Positions 46,183 through 55,110 of a stretch of 64,000 bases of DNA are shown here, piece by piece. The notes below the pieces were generated by a model. That model was not told where the DNA came from. It made no database searches and worked only from the letters and a program-made list of their open reading frames with translations. The DNA is taken from assembly GCF_015277895.1 (NCBI RefSeq), contig NZ_CP063815.1, positions 1,798,001 through 1,862,000 of the forward strand, given 5' to 3'. The position numbers were made by a program, and so were the translations under genes. Origin of the DNA: Microbacterium abyssi (GTDB lineage Bacteria; Actinomycetota; Actinomycetes; Actinomycetales; Microbacteriaceae). How positions within the stretch are numbered: position 1 is the stretch's first letter; every line of letters begins with the position of its first letter.

Positions 46183-47297
46183 CCCGCTCCGGCCGATGGC
46201 TCCCTGCCGCCGATGATCGCGTGCGACGCATCGGCGAGGCCGATCGCGTGATCGTGATCCCCGCGCTCCTCCGCCGCGATGAGATGGCCCGCGAGGTGGG
46301 TCAGGGTCAGGCCGCGCACGCGGTCGTCCGCGCCCCAGGTGTCTGCGGCGAGATCCGCGAGCGCCCACACGCGAGCACGGACGCTGTAGTCGGTGAGAAG
46401 TGCGCTCGCGATCGCGTGCGAGAGGAAGGCCGCGGAGTCCTCCGCCGCATCTCCGAGCGCGAGCGTGTCGACGTCGATCAGTCCGCTGATGCGCCGATCC
46501 TCGAGGAACAGCTGTCCGAAGTGCAGGTCACCGTGGATCACGGTCGGCGATGCGGGCCCGGGGCCCGCGTCGAGCAGCCTCCGGGCCGCGGTCAGGATCT
46601 CGCTCGCCCGAGGCCCCGCGTGCGATTCGTACCACTCCAGCCGTGCGGCGGTGCCGGCGCCGCGATGGTCCCAGTCGGCCCGCGCCAGCGCCGAACGCAG
46701 CACGCCGACCTCGTCGAGCAGCTGCTGAGGATCCCATTCGACATCCTGGGCGGGCACTCCGGCGGCATCCGCCATCACGATGAGACCCTCGCCGGACCAT
46801 CCGTGCACGGCGGGTACCGGCAGCCCGGCCGCGGCCACCGCGGTTCCGGCCCGGACGATGCGCTCCACCCGCGAGGGACGCACCACCTTCAGCCAGACGG
46901 GGCCAGCGGACGCCTGAATCCGCAGGACGGCGCGCCGCCCGGGTCGGTACGCGACGAGTTCGGGGACGGCATCGGTGACGATGCCCAGACGCGCGAGCAG
47001 GGTCTGCGCGGCATGGTGGAAGGCGACCGGTGCGAGCCCGGGGAGGTGCGGATCGGAGGGATGCTGCCAGATCCGCACCGTCGGCTCGCCCTCGTCCGCG
47101 CGGGCGACCAGTCCGGTCTCGGCGGGGACGGGCAGGCCCGAGGTGTCGACGTAGTAGAGCAGCGGTTCGCCGGCGTCCACCTGCGCTCCCGTCACCGATC
47201 CCCCGCCCAGCGGCTCGCGCGAGTGGAACGCGATGGCGTCGACGTCGAGGTCGAGAGCGGATGCCAGCATCCGCATGTCTTCGTCCGGTTCACGCAT
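46179..47297 (-). CDS. Aminoglycoside phosphotransferase (APH)-family kinase
   Basis: A 372-residue protein-kinase-fold small-molecule kinase. VIHGDLHFGQLF (about residues 262-273) is the catalytic loop with the base Asp, and LIDVDTLALGDAAED has the metal-binding Asp. The N-terminal lobe is less conserved; WLKVVRPSRVERI carries a candidate Lys. The substrate is unknown and it should not be read as a resistance gene: this family includes many metabolic kinases. Its promoter region abuts that of the divergent histidine kinase gene. Confidence 0.82.
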   Translation of the reverse strand: MREPDEDMRMLASALDLDVDAIAFHSREPLGGGSVTGAQVDAGEPLLYYVDTSGLPVPAETGLVARADEGEPTVRIWQHPSDPHLPGLAPVAFHHAAQTLLARLGIVTDAVPELVAYRPGRRAVLRIQASAGPVWLKVVRPSRVERIVRAGTAVAAAGLPVPAVHGWSGEGLIVMADAAGVPAQDVEWDPQQLLDEVGVLRSALARADWDHRGAGTAARLEWYESHAGPRASEILTAARRLLDAGPGPASPTVIHGDLHFGQLFLEDRRISGLIDVDTLALGDAAEDSAAFLSHAIASALLTDYSVRARVWALADLAADTWGADDRVRGLTLTHLAGHLIAAEERGDHDHAIGLADASHAIIGGREPSAGAG

Positions 47298-47330
47298 GCT
47301 TCGATTCCAGCACGCCGGAGCCGGTCACCG

Positions 47331-47347
47331 GATGAGATCTCTCTTAG
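47331..47347 (+). promoter_or_regulatory. GATGAG-N5-TCTTAG box upstream of the OmpR-type two-component operon
   Basis: GATGAGATCTCTCTTAG ends 28 bp before the GATACT hexamer, a position suited to an activating response regulator. The same box, with three differences, lies upstream of the Ala/Ser-rich gene. Confidence 0.5.
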
Positions 47348-47375
47348 GTAAGCGCCCGCCCCTCCACCGCGTCGG

Positions 47376-47381
47376 GATACT
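47376..47381 (+). promoter_or_regulatory. -10 hexamer GATACT, leaderless start of the histidine kinase gene
   Basis: GATACT, 6 nt (ggaatt), then GTG. A GGAA motif lies too close to be a normal ribosome-binding site. Confidence 0.45.
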
Positions 47382-47387
47382 GGAATT

Positions 47388-48935
47388 GTGACCTCATCCG
47401 ATGCAGCCCCTGCACGCCGACGCCGGTTGGCGATCTCGGTGCGCACGCGCATCGTCGCCGCCATCACCGCGGTCGCCGCGATCGGACTGCTCGCCGTGGG
47501 CCTGTCGGTGTACTTCGTCGAGCGCCAGCGGATTCTCGAGCAGGTCGACGCCCGACTGCACGACAATCTCGAATCGGCCCGCTTCATCGTCGGCGAAGGC
47601 GCCGATGGCGGCAGCTGGGACTCCTCGTCGACAGCGCTTGCGGCGGTGGTCCAGAGGATGAGCCCGGACGACAACACCGGAGCCATGGGCATGGTGGACG
47701 GCGTCATCACGACGGTGCCGGGCATCCAGCTCGATCTCGATCTGCAGGACGAGGCCGCCTTCGCACGCCACGCGGACGAGCTGCTCAGCGGCGAGGCACC
47801 GGTCATCGCGACGTACGCGGAGGACGGTTCGACGTGGCGGTACCTCGCGGCGCCGATCGTCGTCGAGGGTTCTCCGGAGCCCGCCGAGGTGGTGTTCGTG
47901 CTCGTCTACGACCTCGATGCCGAGCTCGCCGAGATCAACGACTCGGCCGTGATGTTCCTGTGGGCGTCGGCGATCACGCTGCTCGTGATCGCCGCCACCG
48001 GATCCATCGTCGCCACACGCCTGCTGCGCCCGCTGCGTCAGATGCGCGAGACGGCGGAGCGGATCACCGCACAGTCCCTGGACGAGCGGCTTCCCGTCGA
48101 GGGGAACGACGACGTCGCGGAGCTGTCGGAGACGATGAACGACATGCTCGACCGGATCGACGACGCGCTGGAGTCGCAGCGGCAGCTGCTGAGCGACGTC
48201 GGACACGAACTCAAGACACCGATCACGATCGTGCGAGGTCATCTCGAGGTCATGGATCCAGCCGACGCGGACGATGCGCGCCAGACCCGGGAACTCGCCG
48301 TCGACGAACTCGAACGCATGGGGCGCCTCGTGCAGGATCTCGCCTCGGCGGCTGCTCTGCACGGTCCGAGCCCTGTGCAGCTCCGGCACGTCGATGCCGC
48401 CGATCTCGTCAGGCAGATCGCGCGCAAGGCGCAGGGAATCGAGGGCGCCGAGGTGGAGGTCGGCCCCGTTGCCCAGAGCGCGGCCCTGCTGGATGCGGCG
48501 CGCATCACGCAGGCGATGCTCCAGCTCGCGCAGAATGCGGTCACGCACGGCGGTGGCCGGCTCGAGATCGGGAGCCGCCTCACCGCGGAGAGCCTCGAGC
48601 TGTGGGTCCGCGACTTCGGCTCCGGCGTTCCCGAGGACGTCAAGCCGCTCGTCTTCGACCGATTCCATCGCGGCGCCGACACCTCCGCACGCAACGGCAG
48701 CGGGCTCGGCCTCCACATCGTGCAGGTGATCGCCAGGGCGCACCACGGATCTGTCCGCGTCGAGGACGCGGATGGTGGCGGTGCTCTCTTCGTTCTCCGC
48801 GTGCCCGCCGCGCCGGCGCAGCCGCCGCTGCACGACATCTCTGATGATCTGGTGATCCCGACGCGGCCACCGCTGCCGCAGGTGCCGGATGCGGATGCAT
48901 CCACCGACGCATCGACCACCCCAGGAGGTCGGTGA
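47388..48935 (+). CDS. Sensor histidine kinase (OmpR-type system)
   Basis: A 515-residue membrane kinase. Helices at about residues 20-43 and 186-208 flank a ~140-residue external sensor domain. A HAMP domain follows (about 208-262), then the phospho-acceptor His273 in SDVGHELKTPITI. The ATPase domain has LAQNAVTHGG (N box), RDFGSGVPED (G1), and NGSGLGLHIVQ (G2). The Pro-rich C-terminal ~45 residues are outside the catalytic domain. The stop is next to the response-regulator start. The signal is unknown. Confidence 0.93.
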   Translation: MTSSDAAPARRRRLAISVRTRIVAAITAVAAIGLLAVGLSVYFVERQRILEQVDARLHDNLESARFIVGEGADGGSWDSSSTALAAVVQRMSPDDNTGAMGMVDGVITTVPGIQLDLDLQDEAAFARHADELLSGEAPVIATYAEDGSTWRYLAAPIVVEGSPEPAEVVFVLVYDLDAELAEINDSAVMFLWASAITLLVIAATGSIVATRLLRPLRQMRETAERITAQSLDERLPVEGNDDVAELSETMNDMLDRIDDALESQRQLLSDVGHELKTPITIVRGHLEVMDPADADDARQTRELAVDELERMGRLVQDLASAAALHGPSPVQLRHVDAADLVRQIARKAQGIEGAEVEVGPVAQSAALLDAARITQAMLQLAQNAVTHGGGRLEIGSRLTAESLELWVRDFGSGVPEDVKPLVFDRFHRGADTSARNGSGLGLHIVQVIARAHHGSVRVEDADGGGALFVLRVPAAPAQPPLHDISDDLVIPTRPPLPQVPDADASTDASTTPGGR

Positions 48936-48937
48936 CC

Positions 48938-49594
48938 ATGGCATCGATCCTGATCGCAGACGACGAACCGCGCATCTCGGGGTTCATCGACAAGGGGCTG
49001 CGGGCGGCCGGCTTCGCGACGCGCGTCGCCGCCACCGGGCCGGATGCGCTCGACCTCGCGCAGACCGACGAGTTCGACCTGCTGGTGCTCGACGTGAATC
49101 TGCCGGGCTTCGACGGATTCGAGGTGCTGGAGCGGCTGCGCGGATCCGGATCGAAGCTGCCGGTGATCATGCTGACCGCGCGGGTCGAACTGCACGACAC
49201 GATCGCCGGTCTCGAGGGCGGCGCGGACGACTACCTGGGCAAGCCGTTCCGGTTCGACGAGCTGCTGGCCCGCATCCGGCTCCGGATGCGCAGGGAGGAG
49301 CAGATCGCGGTCAGCGATCTCTCGCACGGCGATCTGCACCTCGACATCCGCTCGCGCAGGGCACGCGTCGGCGCACACGCCGTCGAACTGTCGGCACGCG
49401 AGTTCGCTCTGGCCGAGGAGCTCATCCGTCATGCCGGTCAGGTGCTGAGCCGGGAACAGCTCCTCAGCCGGGTGTGGGGCTACGACTTCGATCCCGGGTC
49501 GAACGTCGCCGACGTGTACATCGGCTACCTGCGGCAGAAGATCGGCGCCGACCGCATCGAGACGGTCAGGGGCGTCGGCTACCGCCTGACCTGA
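48938..49594 (+). CDS. OmpR/PhoB-family response regulator
   Basis: A 218-residue regulator. The receiver domain has the acidic pocket DDE (about residues 8-10), phospho-acceptor Asp52 (LLVLDVNLPG) and the conserved Lys in GKPFRFDELLARI (about 104). A winged-helix DNA-binding domain follows (ELSAREFALAEELIRHAG, VGYRLT at the end). AGGAGG lies 9 nt before the ATG at 48938, which is preferred over a GTG that overlaps the kinase stop. It is the likely binder of the GATGAG-N5-TCTTAG box. Confidence 0.94.
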   Translation: MASILIADDEPRISGFIDKGLRAAGFATRVAATGPDALDLAQTDEFDLLVLDVNLPGFDGFEVLERLRGSGSKLPVIMLTARVELHDTIAGLEGGADDYLGKPFRFDELLARIRLRMRREEQIAVSDLSHGDLHLDIRSRRARVGAHAVELSAREFALAEELIRHAGQVLSREQLLSRVWGYDFDPGSNVADVYIGYLRQKIGADRIETVRGVGYRLT

Positions 49595-49607
49595 TTTCGG
49601 CTCATCC

Positions 49608-50765
49608 TCACAGCGGCGCACGGCGCCAGCCCGTCTCGATCTGCTCGACCCGTCCCTCGAGGCTCAGGGTTCCCAGCAGCGCTCTCGTGCGCTCGACCGA
49701 GAGGCCGGCGCTGCGCGCGAGTTCGGCGGGCGGATGCGGTGTCCTGCTGCTCATCGCGTCGAGGAGGCGCGTCTGGTCGGGGTCGGATCTCGGTTCCGCA
49801 CCAGGGTGATCGGCGTCGACACCCATCAGTTCGCGCACCTCTGCCGCATTCGTCACGCACTGAGCGTCGTACTCGCGCATCAGTCGGTGGCATCCCGCCG
49901 ATGCGGCGGAGGTGACCGGCCCTGGCACGGCGCCGAGCGGGCGACCGAGGGATGACGCATGAGCTGCCGTATTGAGCGAACCGCTGCGCCACCCGGCCTC
50001 GACGACGACCGTGGCGGCGCCGAGAGCCGCGATGAGCCTGTTGCGCGACAGGAACCTGAACTTGGTCGGTGCTGCACCGCACGGCAGTTCGCTGACGAGA
50101 GCTCCGGATGATCTGATGCGCTCGAACAGCTGCAGGTGGCCGGCCGGGTACGCACGATCCACCCCGCCGGCGAGGAAGGCGACTGTTCCGCCACCCGCGC
50201 CGAGCGCGGCCCTGTGCGCGGACCCGTCGATGCCGTATGCACCGCCCGAGACGACCACGTTGCCGGTCGCGGCGAGGTCGCCCGCCAGTTCGGCGGCCAC
50301 CGCATCGCCGTACGCCGTCGCGGCCCTGGCGCCGACGATCGACACCCGGCTGGGCGCGGCCAGGTGCGCAGGATCTCCACGCACCCACAGCACGGCGGGT
50401 GCGTGATCGCCGAGGTCGTCGAGAGCGCCGGGCCATTCGGCGTCCCCCGGCAGCATCAGCCGCGCCCCGACCTCCGCGGCACCGCGCAGCGCGTCACCGA
50501 TCGCGCGTGGCTGCGCCCTGGGGAGCCAGCGACGACGTCCGTCCTGGATCGTCTTCTCGGCCAGCCCGAAGCTCTCGTCCGACAGCCCGAACCGGAGCGC
50601 CTCGACAGCGCCCAGCTGCGAGATCAGCGCACCGGCGACGCCGTCGCCCGGCTCGGCCAGCACGCTCCACGCGACGCGTGCGAGCGTCGTCGCCGGATCG
50701 TGGCCGGGCCGAGCCGCCGCCGCTGCCTTCCGGATCCCGCCGTCGCCCAGCAGTGCATCGATCAT
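49608..50765 (-). CDS. dprA: DNA-processing protein DprA
   Basis: A 385-residue DprA that loads RecA on incoming single-stranded DNA during transformation. The Rossmann-like core has VSIVGARAATAYG, VVSGGAYGIDGSAHRAAL and FRFLSRNRLIAALGAATVVVEA, with SGSLNTAAHASSLGRPLGAVPG. A winged-helix-like C-terminal domain (PAELARSAGLSVERTRALLGTL) ends the protein, and the N-terminal ~80 residues are a SAM-like region. The ATG at 50765 overlaps the comM stop (ATGA). It is in the usual yraN-comM-dprA order. Confidence 0.93.
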   Translation of the reverse strand: MIDALLGDGGIRKAAAAARPGHDPATTLARVAWSVLAEPGDGVAGALISQLGAVEALRFGLSDESFGLAEKTIQDGRRRWLPRAQPRAIGDALRGAAEVGARLMLPGDAEWPGALDDLGDHAPAVLWVRGDPAHLAAPSRVSIVGARAATAYGDAVAAELAGDLAATGNVVVSGGAYGIDGSAHRAALGAGGGTVAFLAGGVDRAYPAGHLQLFERIRSSGALVSELPCGAAPTKFRFLSRNRLIAALGAATVVVEAGWRSGSLNTAAHASSLGRPLGAVPGPVTSAASAGCHRLMREYDAQCVTNAAEVRELMGVDADHPGAEPRSDPDQTRLLDAMSSRTPHPPAELARSAGLSVERTRALLGTLSLEGRVEQIETGWRRAPL

Positions 50766-52291
50766 GCGATCAGTCCTCTCTTCAGGAACAGCGCGCGGCC
50801 CAATTCTTCGGCGCCGGGCGTCTCCTCCCCGGCGAGGTCGGCCATGGTCCATGCCAGGCGCAGCACCCGGTCGTACCCGCGCAGAGTGAGCTGCCCGCGC
50901 TCGAGTGCGCGGTCCAGCGGGGCGCGGATCTCGCGCGGAAGCCGCCGCTCCCCCTGACGCAGCCACGCACCGGCGACCTCGGCGTTGAGCGTCCATGGCG
51001 TGCCCGCCCAGCGTTTCGCTGCCCGTGCGCGCGCCGCCGCGACCTGCGCCGCGGCATCCGCGCTCGTCACGGCTGCACGCTCAGCCGACGTCGCCCTGGA
51101 CGCCGCCACACGCGCCACCTGCAGGTCGATGTCGATACGATCGCGCAGCGGACCGGACAGTCGCGCGGAGTACCGGCGGATGGCCATCGGCGGGCAGATG
51201 CACTCCGCGCCACGCACGCCGTAGTTGCCGCACGGACATGGATTCGTCGCCAGGACGAGTTGGAACCGGGCGGGGAAACGCGCGCGGAATCCGGCGCGAT
51301 CGATCTCGATGGACCCGGACTCCAGCGGCTGACGCAGGGCGTCGAGCGCCACGCGGGAGAACTCGGCGGCTTCATCCAGGAACAGGATGCCGCGGTGCGC
51401 GCGCACGATCGCGCCGGGCCGCACGGCCCGCGACCCTCCTCCGACCAGTGCGGCGACGGAAGCGCTGTGGTGCGGCGCCTCGAACGGCGGCACATCGTCG
51501 AGCACGTTGATGACGGCGCCGGACAGCGACCGGACCGCGGCGACCTCGAGCGCCTCGTCCTCGGTCAGCGCGGGCAGTATTCCGGGGAGCCGCCGCGCGA
51601 GCATCGTCTTTCCCGCGCCGGGAGGGCCGCTCATCAGCATGTGGTGCCCGCCGGCGGCAGCGGCGATCAGCGCCTCGACGGCCTCCTCCTGTCCGACGAC
51701 GTCCGCGAGGTCGAGCATCTCAGGCGCCGCCGCGGACGGTGCCTCGGCGATCACGGGTTCGACGTCGACGACGGGGACGTCCGCGCCGTGCCACATCGCG
51801 ACCTCTGCCAGGGTCGTCGCCGCGCGCACCTGCATCCCAGGAACGAGTCGCGCCTCTGCCTCGTTCGCGTGCGGCACGATCACCCGTTCGAACCCTGCGC
51901 GCGACGCGGCGAAGACCGCGGGCAGGACACCGGGCACCGGTCTAACTCGCCCGTCCAGCCCGAGCTCGCCGATGTGCACGGTGCGGGCGATGGACGCGGC
52001 ATCCAGCACTCCCCCGGTCGCCACCGCCGAGATCGCGATGCCCAGATCGAACCCACTGCCGTGCTTGGGCAGGCTGGCAGGCGACAGGTTCACGGTGAGG
52101 CGGCGCCTGGTGAGCTCCAGCGCGGCATTCGTCACGGCGTTGTGCACCCGTTGCGCAGCTTCGCCCAGTGCTTTGTCCGGAAGGCCGACGATCTTGAACC
52201 CCGGCGTCTGATTCGACACATCCGCTTCGATCTCGACGAGGTGGCCGTCCACGCCGGTGAGTGCGACCGCCCACGTGCGGGCGGTCCTCAT
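50762..52291 (-). CDS. comM: YifB/ComM family Mg-chelatase-like AAA+ ATPase
   Basis: A 509-residue AAA+ protein. The N-terminal Lon-S5-like domain covers about residues 1-165 (GLPDKALGEAAQRVHNAV, NLSPASLPKHGSGFDL). The ATPase has Walker A GPPGAGKTMLARRLPGI (about 217-224), Walker B LFLDEAAEF, and the zinc-binding-like NPCPCGNYGVRGAECICPP. ComM is a branch-migration helicase that helps integrate transforming DNA. It lies between yraN and dprA with ATGA overlaps on both sides. Confidence 0.93.
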   Translation of the reverse strand: MRTARTWAVALTGVDGHLVEIEADVSNQTPGFKIVGLPDKALGEAAQRVHNAVTNAALELTRRRLTVNLSPASLPKHGSGFDLGIAISAVATGGVLDAASIARTVHIGELGLDGRVRPVPGVLPAVFAASRAGFERVIVPHANEAEARLVPGMQVRAATTLAEVAMWHGADVPVVDVEPVIAEAPSAAAPEMLDLADVVGQEEAVEALIAAAAGGHHMLMSGPPGAGKTMLARRLPGILPALTEDEALEVAAVRSLSGAVINVLDDVPPFEAPHHSASVAALVGGGSRAVRPGAIVRAHRGILFLDEAAEFSRVALDALRQPLESGSIEIDRAGFRARFPARFQLVLATNPCPCGNYGVRGAECICPPMAIRRYSARLSGPLRDRIDIDLQVARVAASRATSAERAAVTSADAAAQVAAARARAAKRWAGTPWTLNAEVAGAWLRQGERRLPREIRAPLDRALERGQLTLRGYDRVLRLAWTMADLAGEETPGAEELGRALFLKRGLIA

Positions 52292-52650
52292 CGCAGGTCC
52301 ACCAGGTGCTCGATCGTCGCTTCGGCCGGGTCGGCGCCGATGATGCCGATCACCTCGATGCGCAGCATCCGGCCCGCCGCGAGCTCGGCATGCGTCTTGC
52401 ACCATGCGTACGCGAGCCGCCAGAGCCGCTCGCGCTTGCGCTCGTCGACCGCCTCGAAGGGGTGACCGAACGCGATCGAGCGCCTGGTCTTCACCTCGAC
52501 GATGCAGAGGTTGCCGTCACGCTCAGCGACGATGTCGATCTCGCCCTGGGTGCACCGCCAGTTGCGATCCAGGATCCGGTACCCGCGCTCCGTCAGATGA
52601 CGCGCGGCGCGATCCTCACCGTCCCGACCGAATTCGTCTTTCGCTGCCAT
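52288..52650 (-). CDS. yraN: UPF0102 (YraN) family endonuclease-like protein
   Basis: A 120-residue PD-(D/E)xK-fold protein. GRDGEDRAARHLTERGYRILDRNWR at the N-terminus, GEIDIVAERDGNLCIVEVKTR (the E...D...E-x-K active-site pattern) and AVDERKRERL are family motifs. The role is unclear; it is the first gene of the yraN-comM-dprA operon. The ATG at 52650 is chosen because GRDGEDRAARHL is the usual start; a GTG at 52665 is possible. Confidence 0.9.
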   Translation of the reverse strand: MAAKDEFGRDGEDRAARHLTERGYRILDRNWRCTQGEIDIVAERDGNLCIVEVKTRRSIAFGHPFEAVDERKRERLWRLAYAWCKTHAELAAGRMLRIEVIGIIGADPAEATIEHLVDLR

Positions 52651-52742
52651 GCCGACAGCCTGCACTCGGACCGCTGGCTGTCAGCCCCGGGAAACCACGA
52701 CCTGTGCACAGGGCTCCGGCAGGGGCGAACTGTGGAGAGAAG

Positions 52743-53069
52743 TCACTTGCCGTCGAGCGAGAGTTCCTCGGGAAGCTCGAACTCGCGACGCTGCAGCTCC
52801 TCGACGTTGACGTCCTTGAACGTGAGCACGCGCACCGCCTTGACGAACCGGTCCGCGCGGTAGATGTCCCACACCCAGACGTCCGCCATCGAGATCTCGA
52901 AGTAGAAGTCGTGCTCGGTGTCGCGCCTCACGACGTTCACCTCGTTGGCGAGGTAGAACCGGCGCTCGGTCTCGACGACGTACTGGAACTGCCCGACGAC
53001 GTCGCGGTACTCGCGGAACAGCGCGAGTTCGAGTTCGCGGTCGTAGTCGTCGAATGCCTCTTCATCCAT
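52743..53069 (-). CDS. DUF2469 family protein
   Basis: A 108-residue acidic protein conserved across actinobacteria. EEAFDDYDRELELALFREYRDVVGQF at the N-terminus (landmark YDRELELALFREYRD) and FKDVNVEELQRREFELPEELSL at the C-terminus are characteristic. The function is unknown. It commonly sits beside rnhB and lepB, as here. ATG at 53069 follows TAGGAT by 9 nt, so the leader is very short. Confidence 0.92.
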   Translation of the reverse strand: MDEEAFDDYDRELELALFREYRDVVGQFQYVVETERRFYLANEVNVVRRDTEHDFYFEISMADVWVWDIYRADRFVKAVRVLTFKDVNVEELQRREFELPEELSLDGK

Positions 53070-53089
53070 GATGAGTCCATCCTATGAGT

Positions 53090-53749
53090 TCAGAAGAGGG
53101 TGGGCGCATCCGCGATCGCCCACGATGCGCGGTGGAACGGCGACAGTCCGGCGTCACGGATCGCGACGCGGTGCTCAGCGCTCGCGTATCCCTTGTTCCG
53201 ATCCCACTGATACAGCGGATGCGCGCAGTGCAGCTCGCCCATGTGGGCGTCCCTGGTCACCTTCGCGATGACGGACGCCGCAGACACCGAAGCGCAGTCG
53301 CGGTCGCCCTTGATGACCGAGCGCACCTCCAACGGCGCGGGATGCGCGCGGGAGACGTAGTCGTGGTTGCCGTCCAGGATGACCAGCGCCCCGTCGAGCA
53401 GGGCACCCTGCGCGACGACGCCGTCGATCGCGCGCGACGCCGCGAGCCCCAGCGCCCGCATGATCCCGACCTCGTCGATCTCCGCCGCACTCGCCCAGCC
53501 GACGGCGGACGCCTGCACCCAGGCCGCCGCGCGAGCGGCGACGTCCGGCCGACGCTTCTCGGTCACGAGCTTCGAGTCGCGCAACCCCTCCGGGACGCGT
53601 CTGCGCGCACCGGCGGCATCCATCACTGCAGCGCCGACAGCGACAGGGCCGGCGAGAGCGCCGCGACCGACCTCATCGAGCGAGATGATCAGGTCGTATT
53701 CGGCGAGGAGCTTGCGCTCTAGCGTGAGCCGGGGAGCGGTGACGATCAT
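53090..53749 (-). CDS. rnhB: Ribonuclease HII
   Basis: A 219-residue enzyme that removes RNA from RNA-DNA hybrids and single ribonucleotides in DNA. The active-site motif SLDEVGRGALAGPV (Asp25, Glu26) is present, with LDGNHDY (third Asp) and the KGDRDCASVSAASVIAKVTRD block holding the fourth. The usual DE-x-G-R-G-x-L motif has a Gly-Ala here. The ATG shares its A with the lepB stop (TGATG), so the two are coupled. Confidence 0.95.
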   Translation of the reverse strand: MIVTAPRLTLERKLLAEYDLIISLDEVGRGALAGPVAVGAAVMDAAGARRRVPEGLRDSKLVTEKRRPDVAARAAAWVQASAVGWASAAEIDEVGIMRALGLAASRAIDGVVAQGALLDGALVILDGNHDYVSRAHPAPLEVRSVIKGDRDCASVSAASVIAKVTRDAHMGELHCAHPLYQWDRNKGYASAEHRVAIRDAGLSPFHRASWAIADAPTLF

Positions 53750-54477
53750 CAGTCCGGCTCCGGGACGCCGTTGAACACGTCGTGGTGGCCGTCGATCGTG
53801 CCGATGCGCGGCAACGGCCACGTCGTCAGGAACGCCTTGCCGACGACATTGTCGAGCGGCACGAAGCCGCCACTTGGCAGATCCTGATGCGCGCGGGCAT
53901 CCTGCGAGCGGTCGCGATTGTCGCCGAGGACCCAGATGGACTCCTCCGGCACGGTGACGTCGAAGGGCTCATTGGACGCTGCCGTGTCGCCCTCGGGGAG
54001 GCTGAGGTACGACAACTCGTCGATCGGGGCGTCGTTGATGGTGATCTGTCCTAGCGAGTTGCAGCACACCACATGGTCGCCGGGAAGGCCGATCAGGCGC
54101 TTGACGAGGTGATCCTCGCTGTCGGACGACGACAACCCGATGAGCGTCAGCAGTCCGTCGAACCACTCGAGAACAACGGGCCCGCGCGGCTCTTTCGCCT
54201 GCACGGGGAGCCATCCGCCCGGATCAGCGAACACGACGACGTCACCGCGCTCGTAGCCCGTCCAGCGGGGGGTGAGCTCGTCGACGAGGATGCGGTCGTT
54301 CACCAGCAGCGTCTTCTCCATCGACGCTGATGGGATGTAGAACGAGCGGACCACGAAGCTCTTCACCAGGAAGGACACCAGCGCCGCGATGACGATGATC
54401 ACCAGGACGTCGCGCAGGAAGACCCAGAATCCGCGCCTCCGCTTCTGGGGGACGTCCGGGGCGGATTCAGTCGTCAT
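53749..54477 (-). CDS. lepB: Signal peptidase I
   Basis: A 242-residue membrane peptidase that cleaves signal peptides from exported proteins. A cytoplasmic start rich in Lys/Arg, one membrane helix (about residues 19-40), then the catalytic Ser52 in PSASMEKTL and Lys126 in LVKRLIGLPGD; GDNRDRSQDAR and LGDNRD are the box E motif. The usual S-M-x-P-T-L has Lys in place of Pro. It probably works with the downstream rnhB and DUF2469 only by proximity. Confidence 0.95.
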   Translation of the reverse strand: MTTESAPDVPQKRRRGFWVFLRDVLVIIVIAALVSFLVKSFVVRSFYIPSASMEKTLLVNDRILVDELTPRWTGYERGDVVVFADPGGWLPVQAKEPRGPVVLEWFDGLLTLIGLSSSDSEDHLVKRLIGLPGDHVVCCNSLGQITINDAPIDELSYLSLPEGDTAASNEPFDVTVPEESIWVLGDNRDRSQDARAHQDLPSGGFVPLDNVVGKAFLTTWPLPRIGTIDGHHDVFNGVPEPD

Positions 54478-54545
54478 CGCATTCCTTCACACAGGTCTTC
54501 GCACCGCGCAGTGACGGCCCTTCAAGGTTCGCACACTCCGGATGA

Positions 54546-54586
54546 AACGAAGCACCCCGGGACGCTGTGTCCCGGGGTGCTTCGTT
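54546..54586 (-). terminator. Perfect 18-bp terminator hairpin after rplS
   Basis: Arms 54546-54563 and 54569-54586 are exact reverse complements around GCTGT, starting 11 bp after the rplS stop. It ends rplS before the lepB gene begins. Confidence 0.85.
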
Positions 54587-54597
54587 GGAGAACGCGA

Positions 54598-54945
54598 TCA
54601 GTTGTCGCGCTTCTCCTTGATCTTGGCCTTCTTGCCGCGCAGGTTGCGGAGGTAGTAGAGCTTCGCGCGACGCACGTCACCGCGGGTGACGACCTCGATG
54701 TGGTCGATCACCGGGGAGTGCACCGGGAAGGTGCGCTCGACGCCCACCTGGAAGCTGATCTTGCGGACCGTGAAGGTCTCGCGCACACCGTCGCCCTGGC
54801 GACCGAGCACGACGCCCTGGAAGACCTGGATGCGGGAGCGGGTGCCCTCGGTGATGTTGACGTGCACCTTGACGGTGTCACCGGGGCGGAAGTCGGGAAT
54901 GTCGGAACGGAGCGAAGCCGCGTCGACGGCGTCCAGGATCTGCAT
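54598..54945 (-). CDS. rplS: 50S ribosomal protein L19
   Basis: A 115-residue L19. [27 protein letters not shown] (landmarks [10 protein letters not shown] and RIQVFQGVV) and the [15 protein letters not shown] segment ([19 protein letters not shown]) are typical; the C-terminus is basic. A CAGAGAGAGAC region precedes the ATG. The upstream ~120 bp could be a leader with a CAGAAT/TAGTT -10 near 55074. A strong terminator follows, so it is monocistronic. Confidence 0.96.
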   Translation of the reverse strand: MQILDAVDAASLRSDIPDFRPGDTVKVHVNITEGTRSRIQVFQGVVLGRQGDGVRETFTVRKISFQVGVERTFPVHSPVIDHIEVVTRGDVRRAKLYYLRNLRGKKAKIKEKRDN

Positions 54946-55110
54946 GATCGTCTCTCTCTGCACTCGCCACAGGTCGGATGCATGGAATGGAAGGAATACG
55001 TGAAGTGTGTGCCGCACGGCGCATGATGCGAACGCGGACTCCCCTGAGGCAGAGTCGGTCACGGCACAAAGAACTATTCTGCCATGGATCCGGCATCCGG
55101 CCAAAACCGC

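Noticed and set aside
46179..47297. Aminoglycoside resistance gene
   Set aside because: Only the kinase fold is shared with APH enzymes; the family is mostly metabolic, and no resistance context is present.
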